DNA of 64,000 nt. Origin: G963662985 sp963662985. Lineage in GTDB: Bacteria; Chloroflexota; Anaerolineae; Anaerolineales; UBA11579. The notes under the pieces were generated by a model. The model did not search any database. It worked only from the letters and a program-made list of their open reading frames with translations, and was not told the origin of the DNA. The first letter of the stretch is position 1, and every line of letters starts with the position of its first letter. Positions 17,093 through 24,897 of this stretch are shown piece by piece. The stretch spans positions 1,860,001 to 1,924,000 of the forward strand of contig OY760067.1 of assembly GCA_963662985.1 (NCBI GenBank). The letters are read 5' to 3'. The translations under genes were made by a program, and so were the position numbers.

Positions 17093-17488
17093 ATGCCCTA
17101 TGTGATCGATAATCCTAAACCCCAAAAATATTTCTTTCTAACCATGATTTTAGGGGTGATTGGTTATGGTGGTTTGATTTTTCTGATTTTAGAACGCCAA
17201 CCCACTTTAGGACCAAGATGGTTGTTCTTTTTCTTTGCGATGTTTGCAGGCACAGGCACTGCTTTGCCAGTTGTAGCATATCTAAATTATTTTTTCCCTG
17301 CAAAAGCACCGGCAACACAAAAAATCATTTTACGACAAGCCACTTGGTTTGGAATGTATTTATGTGTAATTTTATGGTTAGCTGTGGGGAGAGTCTTATC
17401 CATTCAATTGGCAACAGTAATTTTTGTAGGGATGTTGATTTTTGAGTTTGTTTTACGATTACGTGAAATTGCAGCTTGGAAGGACTAG
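17093..17488 (+). CDS. Small four-helix membrane protein of unknown function
   Basis: A 131-residue protein with about four membrane segments (residues ~14-35, 43-65, 85-103, 105-122) and little else. Short loops carry FFPAKAPATQ between segments 2 and 3. A GAGG site lies 4-7 bases before the ATG. It sits between the glycerate kinase and the pentapeptide protein, all on the same strand, and may be co-transcribed with the latter. I do not recognise a family. Confidence 0.75.
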   Translation: MPYVIDNPKPQKYFFLTMILGVIGYGGLIFLILERQPTLGPRWLFFFFAMFAGTGTALPVVAYLNYFFPAKAPATQKIILRQATWFGMYLCVILWLAVGRVLSIQLATVIFVGMLIFEFVLRLREIAAWKD

Positions 17489-17490
17489 TA

Positions 17491-18066
17491 ATGGTTCAAA
17501 TTGAGGCTGAAGGTGTTTATCGACGGAAGGATTTTCGAGGAGAAGATCTTTCTTTTTTTGATCTAGAAGATTGCGTGTTTGTGGAGTGTCAATTTTCAGC
17601 TGCGAATTTTCGAAGCGCTCGTTTGAACGGAGCATTGTTTAAGGATTGTGACCTAAGCAATGCGATCATAGTGCAAACCAATTTATTTGGTACAAAATTT
17701 GAAAATTGCAAATTAATGGGAGTAGATTTTTCTCGAGAAACAAAATTATTAAACACTGAATTTATTGAATGTATTTTGGATTTTGCAAATTTTAGAGGAT
17801 TGGATTTGCGAAAATATAAATTCGCAGATTGTTCTTTAGTGGAAGCTGATTTTTCAATGTGTGATCTGCGAGAATCAGATTTTCAGCGAGCAAATTTGCG
17901 CTTAGCCTTTTTTCATGGGGCGAAATTTGGAAAGACTGATTTTCGAGACGCTGAAATTTTAGGATTTGATTTACGAATGGAGAACTTAGCAGGTGTGATT
18001 TTTACACCCGTTCAATTTGTGAGTTTAGCTGAGAGTTTAGGGGTGGAGATTAAAGATAAAAAATAA
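17491..18066 (+). CDS. Pentapeptide-repeat protein
   Basis: A 191-residue soluble protein built almost entirely from A(D/N)(L/F)xx pentapeptides, which fold as a right-handed quadrilateral beta-helix. Examples are AANFRSARLNGALFKDC, LSNAIIVQTNLFG and ANLRLAFFHGAKFG. The ATG at 17491, 2 bases after the preceding stop, is preferred; an in-frame ATG at 17476 would overlap the upstream gene. Some such proteins mimic DNA and protect gyrase (Qnr/MfpA), and this length is similar, but most have no known role. It ends in a terminator shared with the convergent gene. Confidence 0.88.
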   Translation: MVQIEAEGVYRRKDFRGEDLSFFDLEDCVFVECQFSAANFRSARLNGALFKDCDLSNAIIVQTNLFGTKFENCKLMGVDFSRETKLLNTEFIECILDFANFRGLDLRKYKFADCSLVEADFSMCDLRESDFQRANLRLAFFHGAKFGKTDFRDAEILGFDLRMENLAGVIFTPVQFVSLAESLGVEIKDKK

Positions 18067-18093
18067 AAAGGTGCGAAATTTCGCACCTTTTTT
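18066..18093. terminator. Bidirectional terminator between convergent genes
   Basis: A perfect 26-bp palindrome (AAAAGGTGCGAAA and its complement) carries A and T runs on both sides. It can end the pentapeptide transcript and the opposing GNAT-like transcript. Confidence 0.88.
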
Positions 18094-18095
18094 GA

Positions 18096-19226
18096 TTATG
18101 CTATAGATTTGTTATAAACGCGATGGTTTTTATATGGTTTGCCACCAAGATTTTCAAGATCATTACGCATTTGAACAGCCGTATTGGCTACTTGGGTCAT
18201 TTCGATATTTTCGAAATTAAAATCTTTACGTACAATATCCATTTGTGCATATAAAAGAGCATTCCCGCCGAGGCCATGATAGTCCGGGAGGATGCCGGCG
18301 CCATTGAATGAGACTGTATTCGCTTTTTTGAGAGCCAGGAGGAGTGCAATCAGACCAAATGGGAATAAGCGCCCTTTATATTTTTGTAATGCTTCAGAGA
18401 CATCTTGAAATGCAAAGAGGAAGCCGATGATAGTATCATCATAAGTGATGACACGAATCAATTTAGGATTAGCAATGGTGATGATATCTCCGATAACAAA
18501 GTTTAGCTCATTTTGGCTGAGAGGATAATATTCCCAGTTATTCACAAAAGCTTTGTTATAGGCATCGCCTATTTTCATTGCATATTTTTTAAGCTCTTTT
18601 TTTGTTTTGAAATCAATGATACCAAAATGCCCACGAGATAAAAGACGATCTGTTATTTTGTGTACACGCTCAGGGATAATTGCAGTTCTGCCATCAAGGT
18701 AGGAAGACATAAAGTCTACTTCTGTTTTGAAACCAAGATTATCAAGAAGGCTGGGATAGTAATCAAAGTTATAATTCATCATGGTCATCATTTGACGTTG
18801 GTCAAATCCAGTGGTCAAAATTCCATAACCATCTAAAGGACCAAATCCTTTGGGTCCGACAATCTTGTTAAGCCCACGTTTTTTAGCCCAATCTGCAACA
18901 GCATTAAAGAGTGCGTTAGCAACTTCTTGATCGTTGATACATTCAAAGAAATAAAAGTTTACAATTTTTTTGTTGTGATAATTGTTATAAACCTTGTTTT
19001 CAAGGGCTGCAATTGTCCCAACATCTTTTCCATCTTTTACAGCGATAAAAAAATCTGCATCAGAATGTTCATAGAACGGGTGTTTCTTTTTGTTAAATTG
19101 ATTGCGGCGATCTACTTGTATAGGGGGAACCCAATTGGGTTCGTTTTCATAGAGGTCAAATTCAAATTGCATAAAACGTTTGACATCATTTTTATTAGCT
19201 GAATCTATTTTTTCAATTGTTACCAT
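18096..19226 (-). CDS. GNAT-like acyltransferase family protein
   Basis: A 376-residue cytosolic protein. The start at 19226 (MVTIEKID) is chosen because GGAG precedes it by 5 bases; the open frame extends 25 codons further upstream without a ribosome site. It has an N-terminal NEPNWVPP segment, KIVGPKGFGPLDGYG in the middle, and a GNAT-type acetyl-CoA loop near the C-terminus (LPDYHGLGGNALLYAQM). The family is widespread in bacteria but its substrate is unknown. It is monocistronic and divergent from the THEP1-like gene, with about 85 bases between starts. Confidence 0.78.
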   Translation of the reverse strand: MVTIEKIDSANKNDVKRFMQFEFDLYENEPNWVPPIQVDRRNQFNKKKHPFYEHSDADFFIAVKDGKDVGTIAALENKVYNNYHNKKIVNFYFFECINDQEVANALFNAVADWAKKRGLNKIVGPKGFGPLDGYGILTTGFDQRQMMTMMNYNFDYYPSLLDNLGFKTEVDFMSSYLDGRTAIIPERVHKITDRLLSRGHFGIIDFKTKKELKKYAMKIGDAYNKAFVNNWEYYPLSQNELNFVIGDIITIANPKLIRVITYDDTIIGFLFAFQDVSEALQKYKGRLFPFGLIALLLALKKANTVSFNGAGILPDYHGLGGNALLYAQMDIVRKDFNFENIEMTQVANTAVQMRNDLENLGGKPYKNHRVYNKSIA

Positions 19227-19310
19227 TTTAGCTCCAAACCTAGTATTGGTAATATTTTTCATTTTACTACAAATGATGGTATTATTTGTAAAGTTAGGCA
19301 CTTCATCATT

Positions 19311-19865
19311 ATGAGAAAAGTTAAATTTTTAACATTTAAAGATGAGAACCCGAATGGAATTTATTTAGTTACGGGTGAAATTGGCGTTGGCAAGAGTGTT
19401 TTTTGCAAGGAGATGCTCGCATCTGCGCTGGAAGCTGGGATGAACTGTGGGGGAGTGCTTTCACCAGGCGTTTTTGAAGATAACATCAAAATTCAGCTTA
19501 TGCTCCATGATATTTCTACCGGTGAGAAACATGTTTTTGCTGACAAAATTATCATGGAAGAAGAAAAATGCGCTGATCTTAGATTGGGGCAATGGTGTAT
19601 GTCAACAGAAGTCTTGGATTGGGGAAATCAAATTTTAAGAAATTTAAATGAAGGTTTAGATGTAGTTTTTGTGGATGAATTAGGTCCGTTGGAATTTCGA
19701 AAAGGGATAGGGTTAACTTCAGGACTAGATGTTTTGCAAGAGAAGAAATTTGATTTGATTTTTGCAGTCATACGTCCAAGTTTATTGGAGGCTGCTAAAC
19801 AACGATTTGACGTAACAGGTCTGATTGAAATAAATAATCAAGAGATAAAAATAATTTCAGAATAG
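19311..19865 (+). CDS. THEP1-like nucleoside-triphosphatase
   Basis: A 184-residue P-loop NTPase. Walker A is GEIGVGKS (residues 22-29) and Walker B is DVVFVDELGPLE, the arrangement typical of the NTPase_1/THEP1 family, whose members slowly hydrolyse NTPs and are otherwise poorly understood. No partner domain is present. It is followed 17 bases later by a GNAT gene on the same strand, so they probably share a transcript. The biological role is not visible. Confidence 0.85.
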   Translation: MRKVKFLTFKDENPNGIYLVTGEIGVGKSVFCKEMLASALEAGMNCGGVLSPGVFEDNIKIQLMLHDISTGEKHVFADKIIMEEEKCADLRLGQWCMSTEVLDWGNQILRNLNEGLDVVFVDELGPLEFRKGIGLTSGLDVLQEKKFDLIFAVIRPSLLEAAKQRFDVTGLIEINNQEIKIISE

Positions 19866-19882
19866 TTTTAATGAGGTGATCA

Positions 19883-20314
19883 ATGCGTTTTTATTGGAAA
19901 TTTGATGATGATGGAATTGTTTGGGAAGATGTGGCAGAATTATTTCGTTTGGCACCGTTGGGAGTAAAAGACCCAAAGGATATTGCTTTAGCGTTTTCAA
20001 ATAGCATGTTTAAATGTTTTGTTTTTGAAGATGACCAAATGATTGGCGCTGGCCGTGCTTTGGCAGATGGAGTGAATTCTGCATATTTATGTGATATTGC
20101 AGTACATCCAGATTATCAAGGTTTGGGAATTGGAAAAAGTGTAGTCAATGAATTATTGGATATGTGTTCAGGACACAAGAAAGTGATCTTATATGCAAAT
20201 CCGGGAAAAGAAGGCTTTTATCGAAAGATGGGGTTTTTCCCCATGACTACTGCAATGGCTTGGTTCCGTGATCCGGAAGAAGCTTATGAAAAAGGGATAA
20301 TTTTAAAAGAATAA
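19883..20314 (+). CDS. GNAT N-acetyltransferase
   Basis: A 143-residue single-domain acetyltransferase. The acetyl-CoA binding motif is IAVHPDYQGLGIGKSVVNELL, and motif B follows as KKVILYANPGKEGFYRKMGF. An AGGTGA site precedes the ATG by 5 bases. The acceptor substrate cannot be read from sequence. It ends in a clear terminator. Confidence 0.93.
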   Translation: MRFYWKFDDDGIVWEDVAELFRLAPLGVKDPKDIALAFSNSMFKCFVFEDDQMIGAGRALADGVNSAYLCDIAVHPDYQGLGIGKSVVNELLDMCSGHKKVILYANPGKEGFYRKMGFFPMTTAMAWFRDPEEAYEKGIILKE

Positions 20315-20343
20315 AAAAGGTGCTTAGACTAGCACCTTTTTTA
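20314..20343. terminator. Terminator between convergent genes
   Basis: AAAAAGGTGCT and AGCACCTTTTT arms with a six-base loop and flanking A and T runs; functional in either direction. Confidence 0.87.
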
Positions 20344-20353
20344 TTTTATATGA

Positions 20354-20944
20354 TTAGCGATTTCGACCGAATTGGCTTCCTTGGTTGATTGCACCAGTTC
20401 CATCGTTGTTGAAACGATTTGAAATGTTGTTGAGGTTATTTTCAAATGCGCTCAAGTGAGATTCAGAAGCTTTTTGAAGATTTTCAAATGTGATGCGGAC
20501 ATCATCGGGAAGATCTTGGCTTAAAAATGCTTCATACATCGCAATGTTATCAATTTCAGCTTGAACACCAATTGTAAGCGCTTCTTCTACACTAACAGGA
20601 AGATAAAGAAGTGAGGAAGGATCGACCACTGGAATGGCAATACCATATGTGTTATATAACAATTCAATAGCGTCAATATGGGATTGTTCGGCCTTCATAA
20701 TGTTTGAGAAGGGGCGATCTGCACCAAGATCGGTGATAATGTATTCGTATTCTGATAAAGCAAGATATTCATCCTGAATCGCGTATTGCAACATTTCTTC
20801 AAGCGTATATTCTGTATCATTGGCTGCACCAATGTGACCATAGTCTTGAGAGTCTTCTTGAGCAAAAGTAGGAATGCTTCCCAAAATAAGTGCAAAGAGT
20901 ACTACAACGATCAATAAAGTTTGTTTTTTCATTTGATTTTTCAT
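20354..20944 (-). CDS. Exported DUF2202 ferritin-like protein
   Basis: A 196-residue protein with a signal peptide cleaved after TFAQ (residue ~29). The mature part is a four-helix bundle of the DUF2202 type. Paired metal-ligand candidates are spaced as in ferritin-like proteins: the glutamates of YAIQDEYLALSEYEYI, KAEQSHIDAIELL, VQAEIDNIAMYEAFL and KASESHLSAFENNL (E-x-x-H motifs in the second and fourth helices). It may bind a di-metal centre outside the membrane, but its chemistry is undescribed. A GGAAATAG site precedes the start. It is monocistronic. Confidence 0.87.
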   Translation of the reverse strand: MKNQMKKQTLLIVVVLFALILGSIPTFAQEDSQDYGHIGAANDTEYTLEEMLQYAIQDEYLALSEYEYIITDLGADRPFSNIMKAEQSHIDAIELLYNTYGIAIPVVDPSSLLYLPVSVEEALTIGVQAEIDNIAMYEAFLSQDLPDDVRITFENLQKASESHLSAFENNLNNISNRFNNDGTGAINQGSQFGRNR

Positions 20945-21056
20945 GTTCTATTTCCTTTTTGTTGTTTTTTTTTATCTGAGTCTAGTATAGTAATGAGTGA
21001 TTAAGGAAATATTTGTGAATATTTGAGAATTATTAAGGTTTTTGCTGTTTTGAAAA

Positions 21057-21083
21057 CAAAAAGGACACAATTGTGTCCTTTTC
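21057..21083 (-). terminator. Terminator after ferredoxin-like gene
   Basis: A perfect palindrome (AAAAGGACACAA / TTGTGTCCTTTT) with a T run on the minus strand lies 20 bases past the stop codon. Confidence 0.83.
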
Positions 21084-21101
21084 TTGATAATTTCTTGATA
21101 G

Positions 21102-21290
21102 TTAATTTTGAACTGCTTGAAAAGCTCCCATCGGACAAAAACGAAGACATTTTCCACAGGATATACACGCATCATAGTCTATCGTGGGAAGACCAAATCC
21201 TTTTTGTTTTATTGCTTGAGTAGGGCATACTCTGACTGCTGGGCAAGGATGATTTTGGGGACATCTATGTTTATTGATAATTATTTTCAT
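21102..21290 (-). CDS. Small 4Fe-4S ferredoxin-like protein
   Basis: A 62-residue iron-sulfur protein. The C-terminal half has a complete CxxCxxCxxxCP motif (C42, C45, C48, C52), enough for one [4Fe-4S] cluster with C22-P as the cross-ligand. The N-terminal half has only C10, C16 and C22 in CPQNHPCPAVRVCP, with irregular spacing, so the second cluster is absent or unusual. Similar small proteins occur in anaerobes. AGAGG lies 9-13 bases upstream of the start. It should carry electrons in the cytosol; its partner is unknown. Confidence 0.87.
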   Translation of the reverse strand: MKIIINKHRCPQNHPCPAVRVCPTQAIKQKGFGLPTIDYDACISCGKCLRFCPMGAFQAVQN

Positions 21291-21411
21291 ATATACAATA
21301 CCTCTTGAAATTTTTTGGTTTTCACCACCCTTAGGATGTTTTTTTGTTTATGGAAATTACTTTCAAGTATTTGAAAATGATAGAAAATAATATCTTGAGT
21401 ATGATATACCC

Positions 21412-21442
21412 TTGACCTAGAGTAAGGTCTAGGGTGTATAGT
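21412..21442 (+). promoter_or_regulatory. MerR-type promoter with 19-bp spacer and operator dyad
   Basis: The -35 box TTGACC (21412-21417) and -10 box TATAGT (21437-21442) are 19 bp apart, two more than normal. Between them lies the dyad CCTAGA-GTAAGG-TCTAGG (21416-21433). An over-long spacer filled by a dyad is the hallmark of MerR-activated promoters. It lies 96 bases upstream of the DUF3737-MerR operon, so the MerR protein encoded at 22395 probably controls its own operon. Confidence 0.82.
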
Positions 21443-21537
21443 ATGCATAGTTAATATAAAATAGCAAACTAATGCCTCGATTTCTTCCCTATAGGATTGA
21501 GAAGATTTGAAAATTAAAAATTAGGTTTAGGAAAAGT

Positions 21538-22398
21538 ATGAAAATAATAAAAAATCAAAAATTTGATCAAGAAAGAGCTTTGTATAATCTTTGTGAAACT
21601 GAAGTGAAGCATTGTGTTTTTGCTGGTCAGGCAGATGGAGAATCCGCTTTAAAAGAAGCTGGTAATATAAAGATAACAGATTGTGAATTTGATTTGAGAT
21701 ATCCAATGTGGCATGTAAAAGATTTTTCAATGAAAGATTCTATTTTTAGTGAAACAGCCAGAGCACCAATTTGGTATGCGAAGAATGGTGACATTAATGA
21801 CACAAAAATTATGGGAATCAAGTGTTTGCGAGAATGTCAGAATGTAGTAATTAATAATTCTGAGATTAACTCACCAGAGTTTGGTTGGAAAAGCAAAAAT
21901 ATTGAGTTTAATCATACTTCTATCAATTCAGAATATTTCCTTTTAGATTGTGAAAATATACGACTGGATAATGTAAAGATGTCTGGAAAATATTCATTTC
22001 AATATATAGATGATTTATATATAACAAATTCAGAATTAGACACAAAAGATGCCTTTTGGCATAGCAAAAACATTACTGTGGAAAATAGTGTAGTAAAAGG
22101 TGAATATTTAGGATGGTTTTCAGAAAATTTAAAACTGGTGAATTGTAGAATTATTGGTACTCAACCACTTTGTTATTGCAACAATTTAACATTAATTAAT
22201 TGTACAATGGAAGAGACTGACTTAGCGTTTGAATATTCTGATGTAAATGCTGAAATCATTGGCAATGTAGTCTCAATCAAAAACCCAAAGTCAGGAATGA
22301 TTGTTGTGGATAGTGTAGGTGAAATCATTAAGGATAGCACTCTAATGGAAATTAACGGAACTATTAAAATTCGTGAGAAATTTAGGAAGAAACTATGA
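21538..22398 (+). CDS. DUF3737 family beta-helix-like protein
   Basis: A 286-residue protein made of short repeating units (KDFSMKDSIFSE, KNIEFNHTSINSE, ENIRLDNVKMSG, KNITVENSVVKGE, ENLKLVNCRIIG), each about 20 residues, which suggests a right-handed beta-helix. The pattern matches DUF3737. There is no signal peptide and no recognised catalytic residue. It overlaps the MerR gene by four bases (ATGA), so the two are translationally coupled, and both lie behind a MerR-type promoter. It is therefore probably an effector induced by whatever that MerR protein senses. Confidence 0.88.
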   Translation: MKIIKNQKFDQERALYNLCETEVKHCVFAGQADGESALKEAGNIKITDCEFDLRYPMWHVKDFSMKDSIFSETARAPIWYAKNGDINDTKIMGIKCLRECQNVVINNSEINSPEFGWKSKNIEFNHTSINSEYFLLDCENIRLDNVKMSGKYSFQYIDDLYITNSELDTKDAFWHSKNITVENSVVKGEYLGWFSENLKLVNCRIIGTQPLCYCNNLTLINCTMEETDLAFEYSDVNAEIIGNVVSIKNPKSGMIVVDSVGEIIKDSTLMEINGTIKIREKFRKKL

Positions 22399-22769
22399 AA
22401 ATTTCTGAAGTAAGTAAAACATACGATATTTCAATTGATACTATTCGTTATTATGAAAGAATAGGGTTGTTACCTACGGTGAATCGATTGGAAAATGGCA
22501 TTCGAGATTTTAATTCAATATCAATTGAATGGATTGAATTTATTAAATGTATGCGAAATGCTGGATTACCTATCGAAGTCTTGAAAGATTATGTAACTCT
22601 TGTCCAATCGGGAGATGACACAAAGGAAGAGAGAAAAAAGATATTAGTCGATCAACGAGATGTTATTTTAGGGAAAATGGCTGAAATGCAAGAAACAGTA
22701 GATCTCTTGAACTATAAAATCGATGTCTACGAAAAAGAATTAGTAAAAACTGAAAATAATTTGAAATAA
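22395..22769 (+). CDS. MerR-family transcriptional regulator
   Basis: A 124-residue regulator with an N-terminal winged HTH (ISEVSKTYDISIDTIRYYERIGLLP, residues 2-27, then IRDFNSISIEWIEFIKCMRNAGLP) and a C-terminal coiled coil (KILVDQRDVILGKMAEMQETVDLLNYKIDVYEKEL). No cysteine pair suggests metal sensing, so it is closer to the organic-effector or aldehyde-type MerR proteins. It starts within the DUF3737 stop codon. The 19-bp-spacer promoter upstream of the operon is its likely target. Confidence 0.93.
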   Translation: MKISEVSKTYDISIDTIRYYERIGLLPTVNRLENGIRDFNSISIEWIEFIKCMRNAGLPIEVLKDYVTLVQSGDDTKEERKKILVDQRDVILGKMAEMQETVDLLNYKIDVYEKELVKTENNLK

Positions 22770-22771
22770 AT

Positions 22772-22802
22772 AAAAGAACACTCATACGAGTGTTCTTTTT
22801 CT
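22772..22802 (+). terminator. Terminator of the DUF3737-MerR operon
   Basis: A perfect 12-bp stem (AAAAGAACACTC / GAGTGTTCTTTT) with an ATAC loop and trailing T residues lies just past the stop codon. Confidence 0.9.
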
Positions 22803-22809
22803 TAAGCTA

Positions 22810-22882
22810 TACCCCTATGGGGATTCGAACCCCAGTCTTAGCCTTGAAAGGGCTACGTCCTGGTCCCCTAGACGATAGGGGC
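22810..22882 (-). tRNA. tRNA-Glu (anticodon TTC)
   Basis: Read on the minus strand, a complete 73-base cloverleaf. The acceptor arms are GCCCCTA and TAGGGGT with discriminator A73. The anticodon stem TAGCC/GGCTA encloses the loop CTTTCAA, giving anticodon TTC. The T arm is TGGGG-TTCGAAT-CCCCA. It has a G1-T72 wobble, as in cyanobacterial and plastid tRNA-Glu. The 3' CCA is not encoded and would be added by a CCA-adding enzyme such as the one at 32357-33619. Confidence 0.95.
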
Positions 22883-23000
22883 TTAAGCTGTTGGATTTTA
22901 TCATTTGAGACTGAAACGGTCAAGGTATTTTTATTTATTTGTTTTTTATTATCATTTGATTAAAAAGTTTCAAAAATCATTTTTAGTAAATGTAGTTGGA

Positions 23001-23028
23001 TTGCAAATTTTTGGGATGGTTCTATAAT
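23001..23028 (+). promoter_or_regulatory. Probable promoter of the CapA-like gene
   Basis: TTGCAA (23001-23006) and TATAAT (23023-23028) are 16 bases apart, 39 bases before the start codon of the following gene. Confidence 0.6.
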
Positions 23029-23067
23029 ACATAAAATAACCAATATTTATGAAGGAACTTTTTACTT

Positions 23068-24762
23068 ATGAAGAATTTAATGAGATTATTTGTGGTGGTG
23101 GTATTGCTGTTTGGATTTGTAATAGGGGGGATCTCATATTTGCTGCTATCTTATGAAGGTGAATTACCTGCATTTTTCCCTTCTGATCGTGTGGATGTGG
23201 CATATGCAACAGCTCTGGACGAATCTGATTTGAATGAATCTTTTCAAGCCGACCCAACACCAACAGCGGATACTGAGCAAAAGAGTGTGAAAGTTTTTGT
23301 TTCTGGTGATTTACCCAAAGATTTTATTAATTCTGTTCAATTAAATGAAGGAACAGAATATATAACGAGTGCTGAGCAAGCAGATATAGCCTTTTATATT
23401 AGTGATCAAGCCCAAATTGGAACTTGGACGTATGCACTAGCATTGCCATTTAATAATTTAAACACGGATACTACTTTTTCTGATTTTTATACTTATTGGC
23501 AAAGTGCTACGTCAATTGGTTTGTTCTATCGTCCGATTCTGATGACAGAAGATACTGCCTTAACAATGATGGCCTGGTTAGGCTTGCCAGCCGCTGGTTC
23601 AATTGAAATTGTGGATCAAGCAGAAATCCTAAATCGAGCTTGGAATACGATTGATCAAGTAGCCTTAATTCCACTTGATACAGTATCACCTAAATGGAAG
23701 GTTCTTTATATAGACGGAATCCATCCTTTACATAATGACTATGATCAGAATGCTTATAAACTGGCAATGCCAATTTCTATGAGTGGTGAATTAAGCAAGG
23801 ATGCGGTGGAGCAAGGTTTGATAAGTTTTGTTGCACAAAACTTTGATCGTTCAAAAATGACCAATGTGATGTTGACAGGTGTGACGGCTTTAGTCAGAGC
23901 AACTGCGTACACGATGGAAAAAGAAGGTGTTTTGCATCCAAGTGAAGAAATTGGTGAATTTATGCGTTCTATGGATGTTACCCATATTAGTAATGAAGTG
24001 CCCTTTGCTGAAGGTTGTCCTTATCCTGACCCAGTTCAACAAGGGTTGGTTTTTTGCTCGGATGTAAAATATTATGATCTATTGGATAGTGTGGGCATGG
24101 ATGTGATGGAATTGACCGGCGATCATTTTAATGATTGGGGTTCCGAAGCAATGATGTATACGCTTCAGATCTACAATGAGCATGGAATTCCTTATTATGG
24201 TGGTGGTGAAAACTTAGCTGATGGAATGAAACCGTATACATTTGAAAATCATGGCAATAAAATAGCTTTTATTGGCTGTAACGGAAAAGGCCTAGATACG
24301 GCTACAGAGACTTATCCTGGCGCTGTAGGTTGTGACTATGATTATTTGAATGAAGAAGTTGCAAAATTGAAGAGCGAAGGCTATGTGGTCATTTTCACTT
24401 CTCAACACAATGAAATTTATCAATTTGAGCCAAGTTATGAATTAATGAGAGATTTTCGATTTGTTCATGAAGCTGGCGCAGATATTGTAAGTGGATCACA
24501 AGCTCATGTTCCTCATGGTGTAGAGCTTTTTGATGATTCAATTATCACTTACGGATTAGGAAATTTGTTCTTTGATCAATTTACAACCTATGAGTGGGGT
24601 GGAGAAGCGGTTTTGGCTGTTCACACCATTTATAACAATGAATATATCCATACAGAATTGGTGCCGATTGTTTTTGTTGACTATGCAAAACCAATTTTTG
24701 CAAGCCAAAATGAAGGACGTGTTCTACTTGAGAATATGTTTAATGCAAGTTATTGGCGCTAG
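23068..24762 (+). CDS. CapA/PgsA-like membrane-anchored metallophosphatase-fold protein
   Basis: A 564-residue protein with one N-terminal membrane segment (residues 5-29) that acts as an uncleaved anchor or signal. The first ~280 residues are poorly conserved. The C-terminal part is a CapA-type domain: LTGDHFNDWGSEAM, GIPYYGGGENLADGMKP, FIGCNGKG, VIFTSQHNE, then GADIVSGSQAHVPHGVELF and ITYGLGNLFFDQ. CapA domains adopt a calcineurin-like fold and act in poly-gamma-glutamate export in Bacillus, but most homologues have unknown roles. No capB/capC partner is nearby, so capsule synthesis is not supported here. It is monocistronic. Confidence 0.87.
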   Translation: MKNLMRLFVVVVLLFGFVIGGISYLLLSYEGELPAFFPSDRVDVAYATALDESDLNESFQADPTPTADTEQKSVKVFVSGDLPKDFINSVQLNEGTEYITSAEQADIAFYISDQAQIGTWTYALALPFNNLNTDTTFSDFYTYWQSATSIGLFYRPILMTEDTALTMMAWLGLPAAGSIEIVDQAEILNRAWNTIDQVALIPLDTVSPKWKVLYIDGIHPLHNDYDQNAYKLAMPISMSGELSKDAVEQGLISFVAQNFDRSKMTNVMLTGVTALVRATAYTMEKEGVLHPSEEIGEFMRSMDVTHISNEVPFAEGCPYPDPVQQGLVFCSDVKYYDLLDSVGMDVMELTGDHFNDWGSEAMMYTLQIYNEHGIPYYGGGENLADGMKPYTFENHGNKIAFIGCNGKGLDTATETYPGAVGCDYDYLNEEVAKLKSEGYVVIFTSQHNEIYQFEPSYELMRDFRFVHEAGADIVSGSQAHVPHGVELFDDSIITYGLGNLFFDQFTTYEWGGEAVLAVHTIYNNEYIHTELVPIVFVDYAKPIFASQNEGRVLLENMFNASYWR

Positions 24763-24780
24763 TCTTTTGCAAATGTAAAT

Positions 24781-24846
24781 TTGATAATTTATTGTAAACG
24801 TTGTATACTTAACGCCCTGATACCGATTTGATACTCAAGTCGGTAT
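24781..24846 (+). promoter_or_regulatory. Promoter and 5' leader hairpin of the pyrophosphatase gene
   Basis: TTGATA (24781-24786) and TATACT (24804-24809) form a good promoter with a 17-base spacer. About ten bases after the -10 box a perfect 7-bp inverted repeat, ATACCGA (24820-24826) and TCGGTAT (24840-24846), with a 13-base loop would fold at the very 5' end of the mRNA, 51 bases before the start codon. It has no T run, so it is a stability or regulatory structure rather than a terminator. Confidence 0.65.
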
Positions 24847-24897
24847 ACTTGTTTTGTTCAAAAAGTTGAATTAAGCAAAATTTTACAAGGAGAAAAT

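Noticed and set aside
23068..24762. Poly-gamma-glutamate capsule synthesis function for the CapA-like gene
   Set aside because: No capB or capC homologue is adjacent and the N-terminal half is divergent; only the domain fold is supported.
24795..24803. AAACGTT in the ppa promoter as another LacI operator
   Set aside because: It shares only the central CG core with the 2175-2188 palindrome and lacks the CCAA/TTGG flanks.
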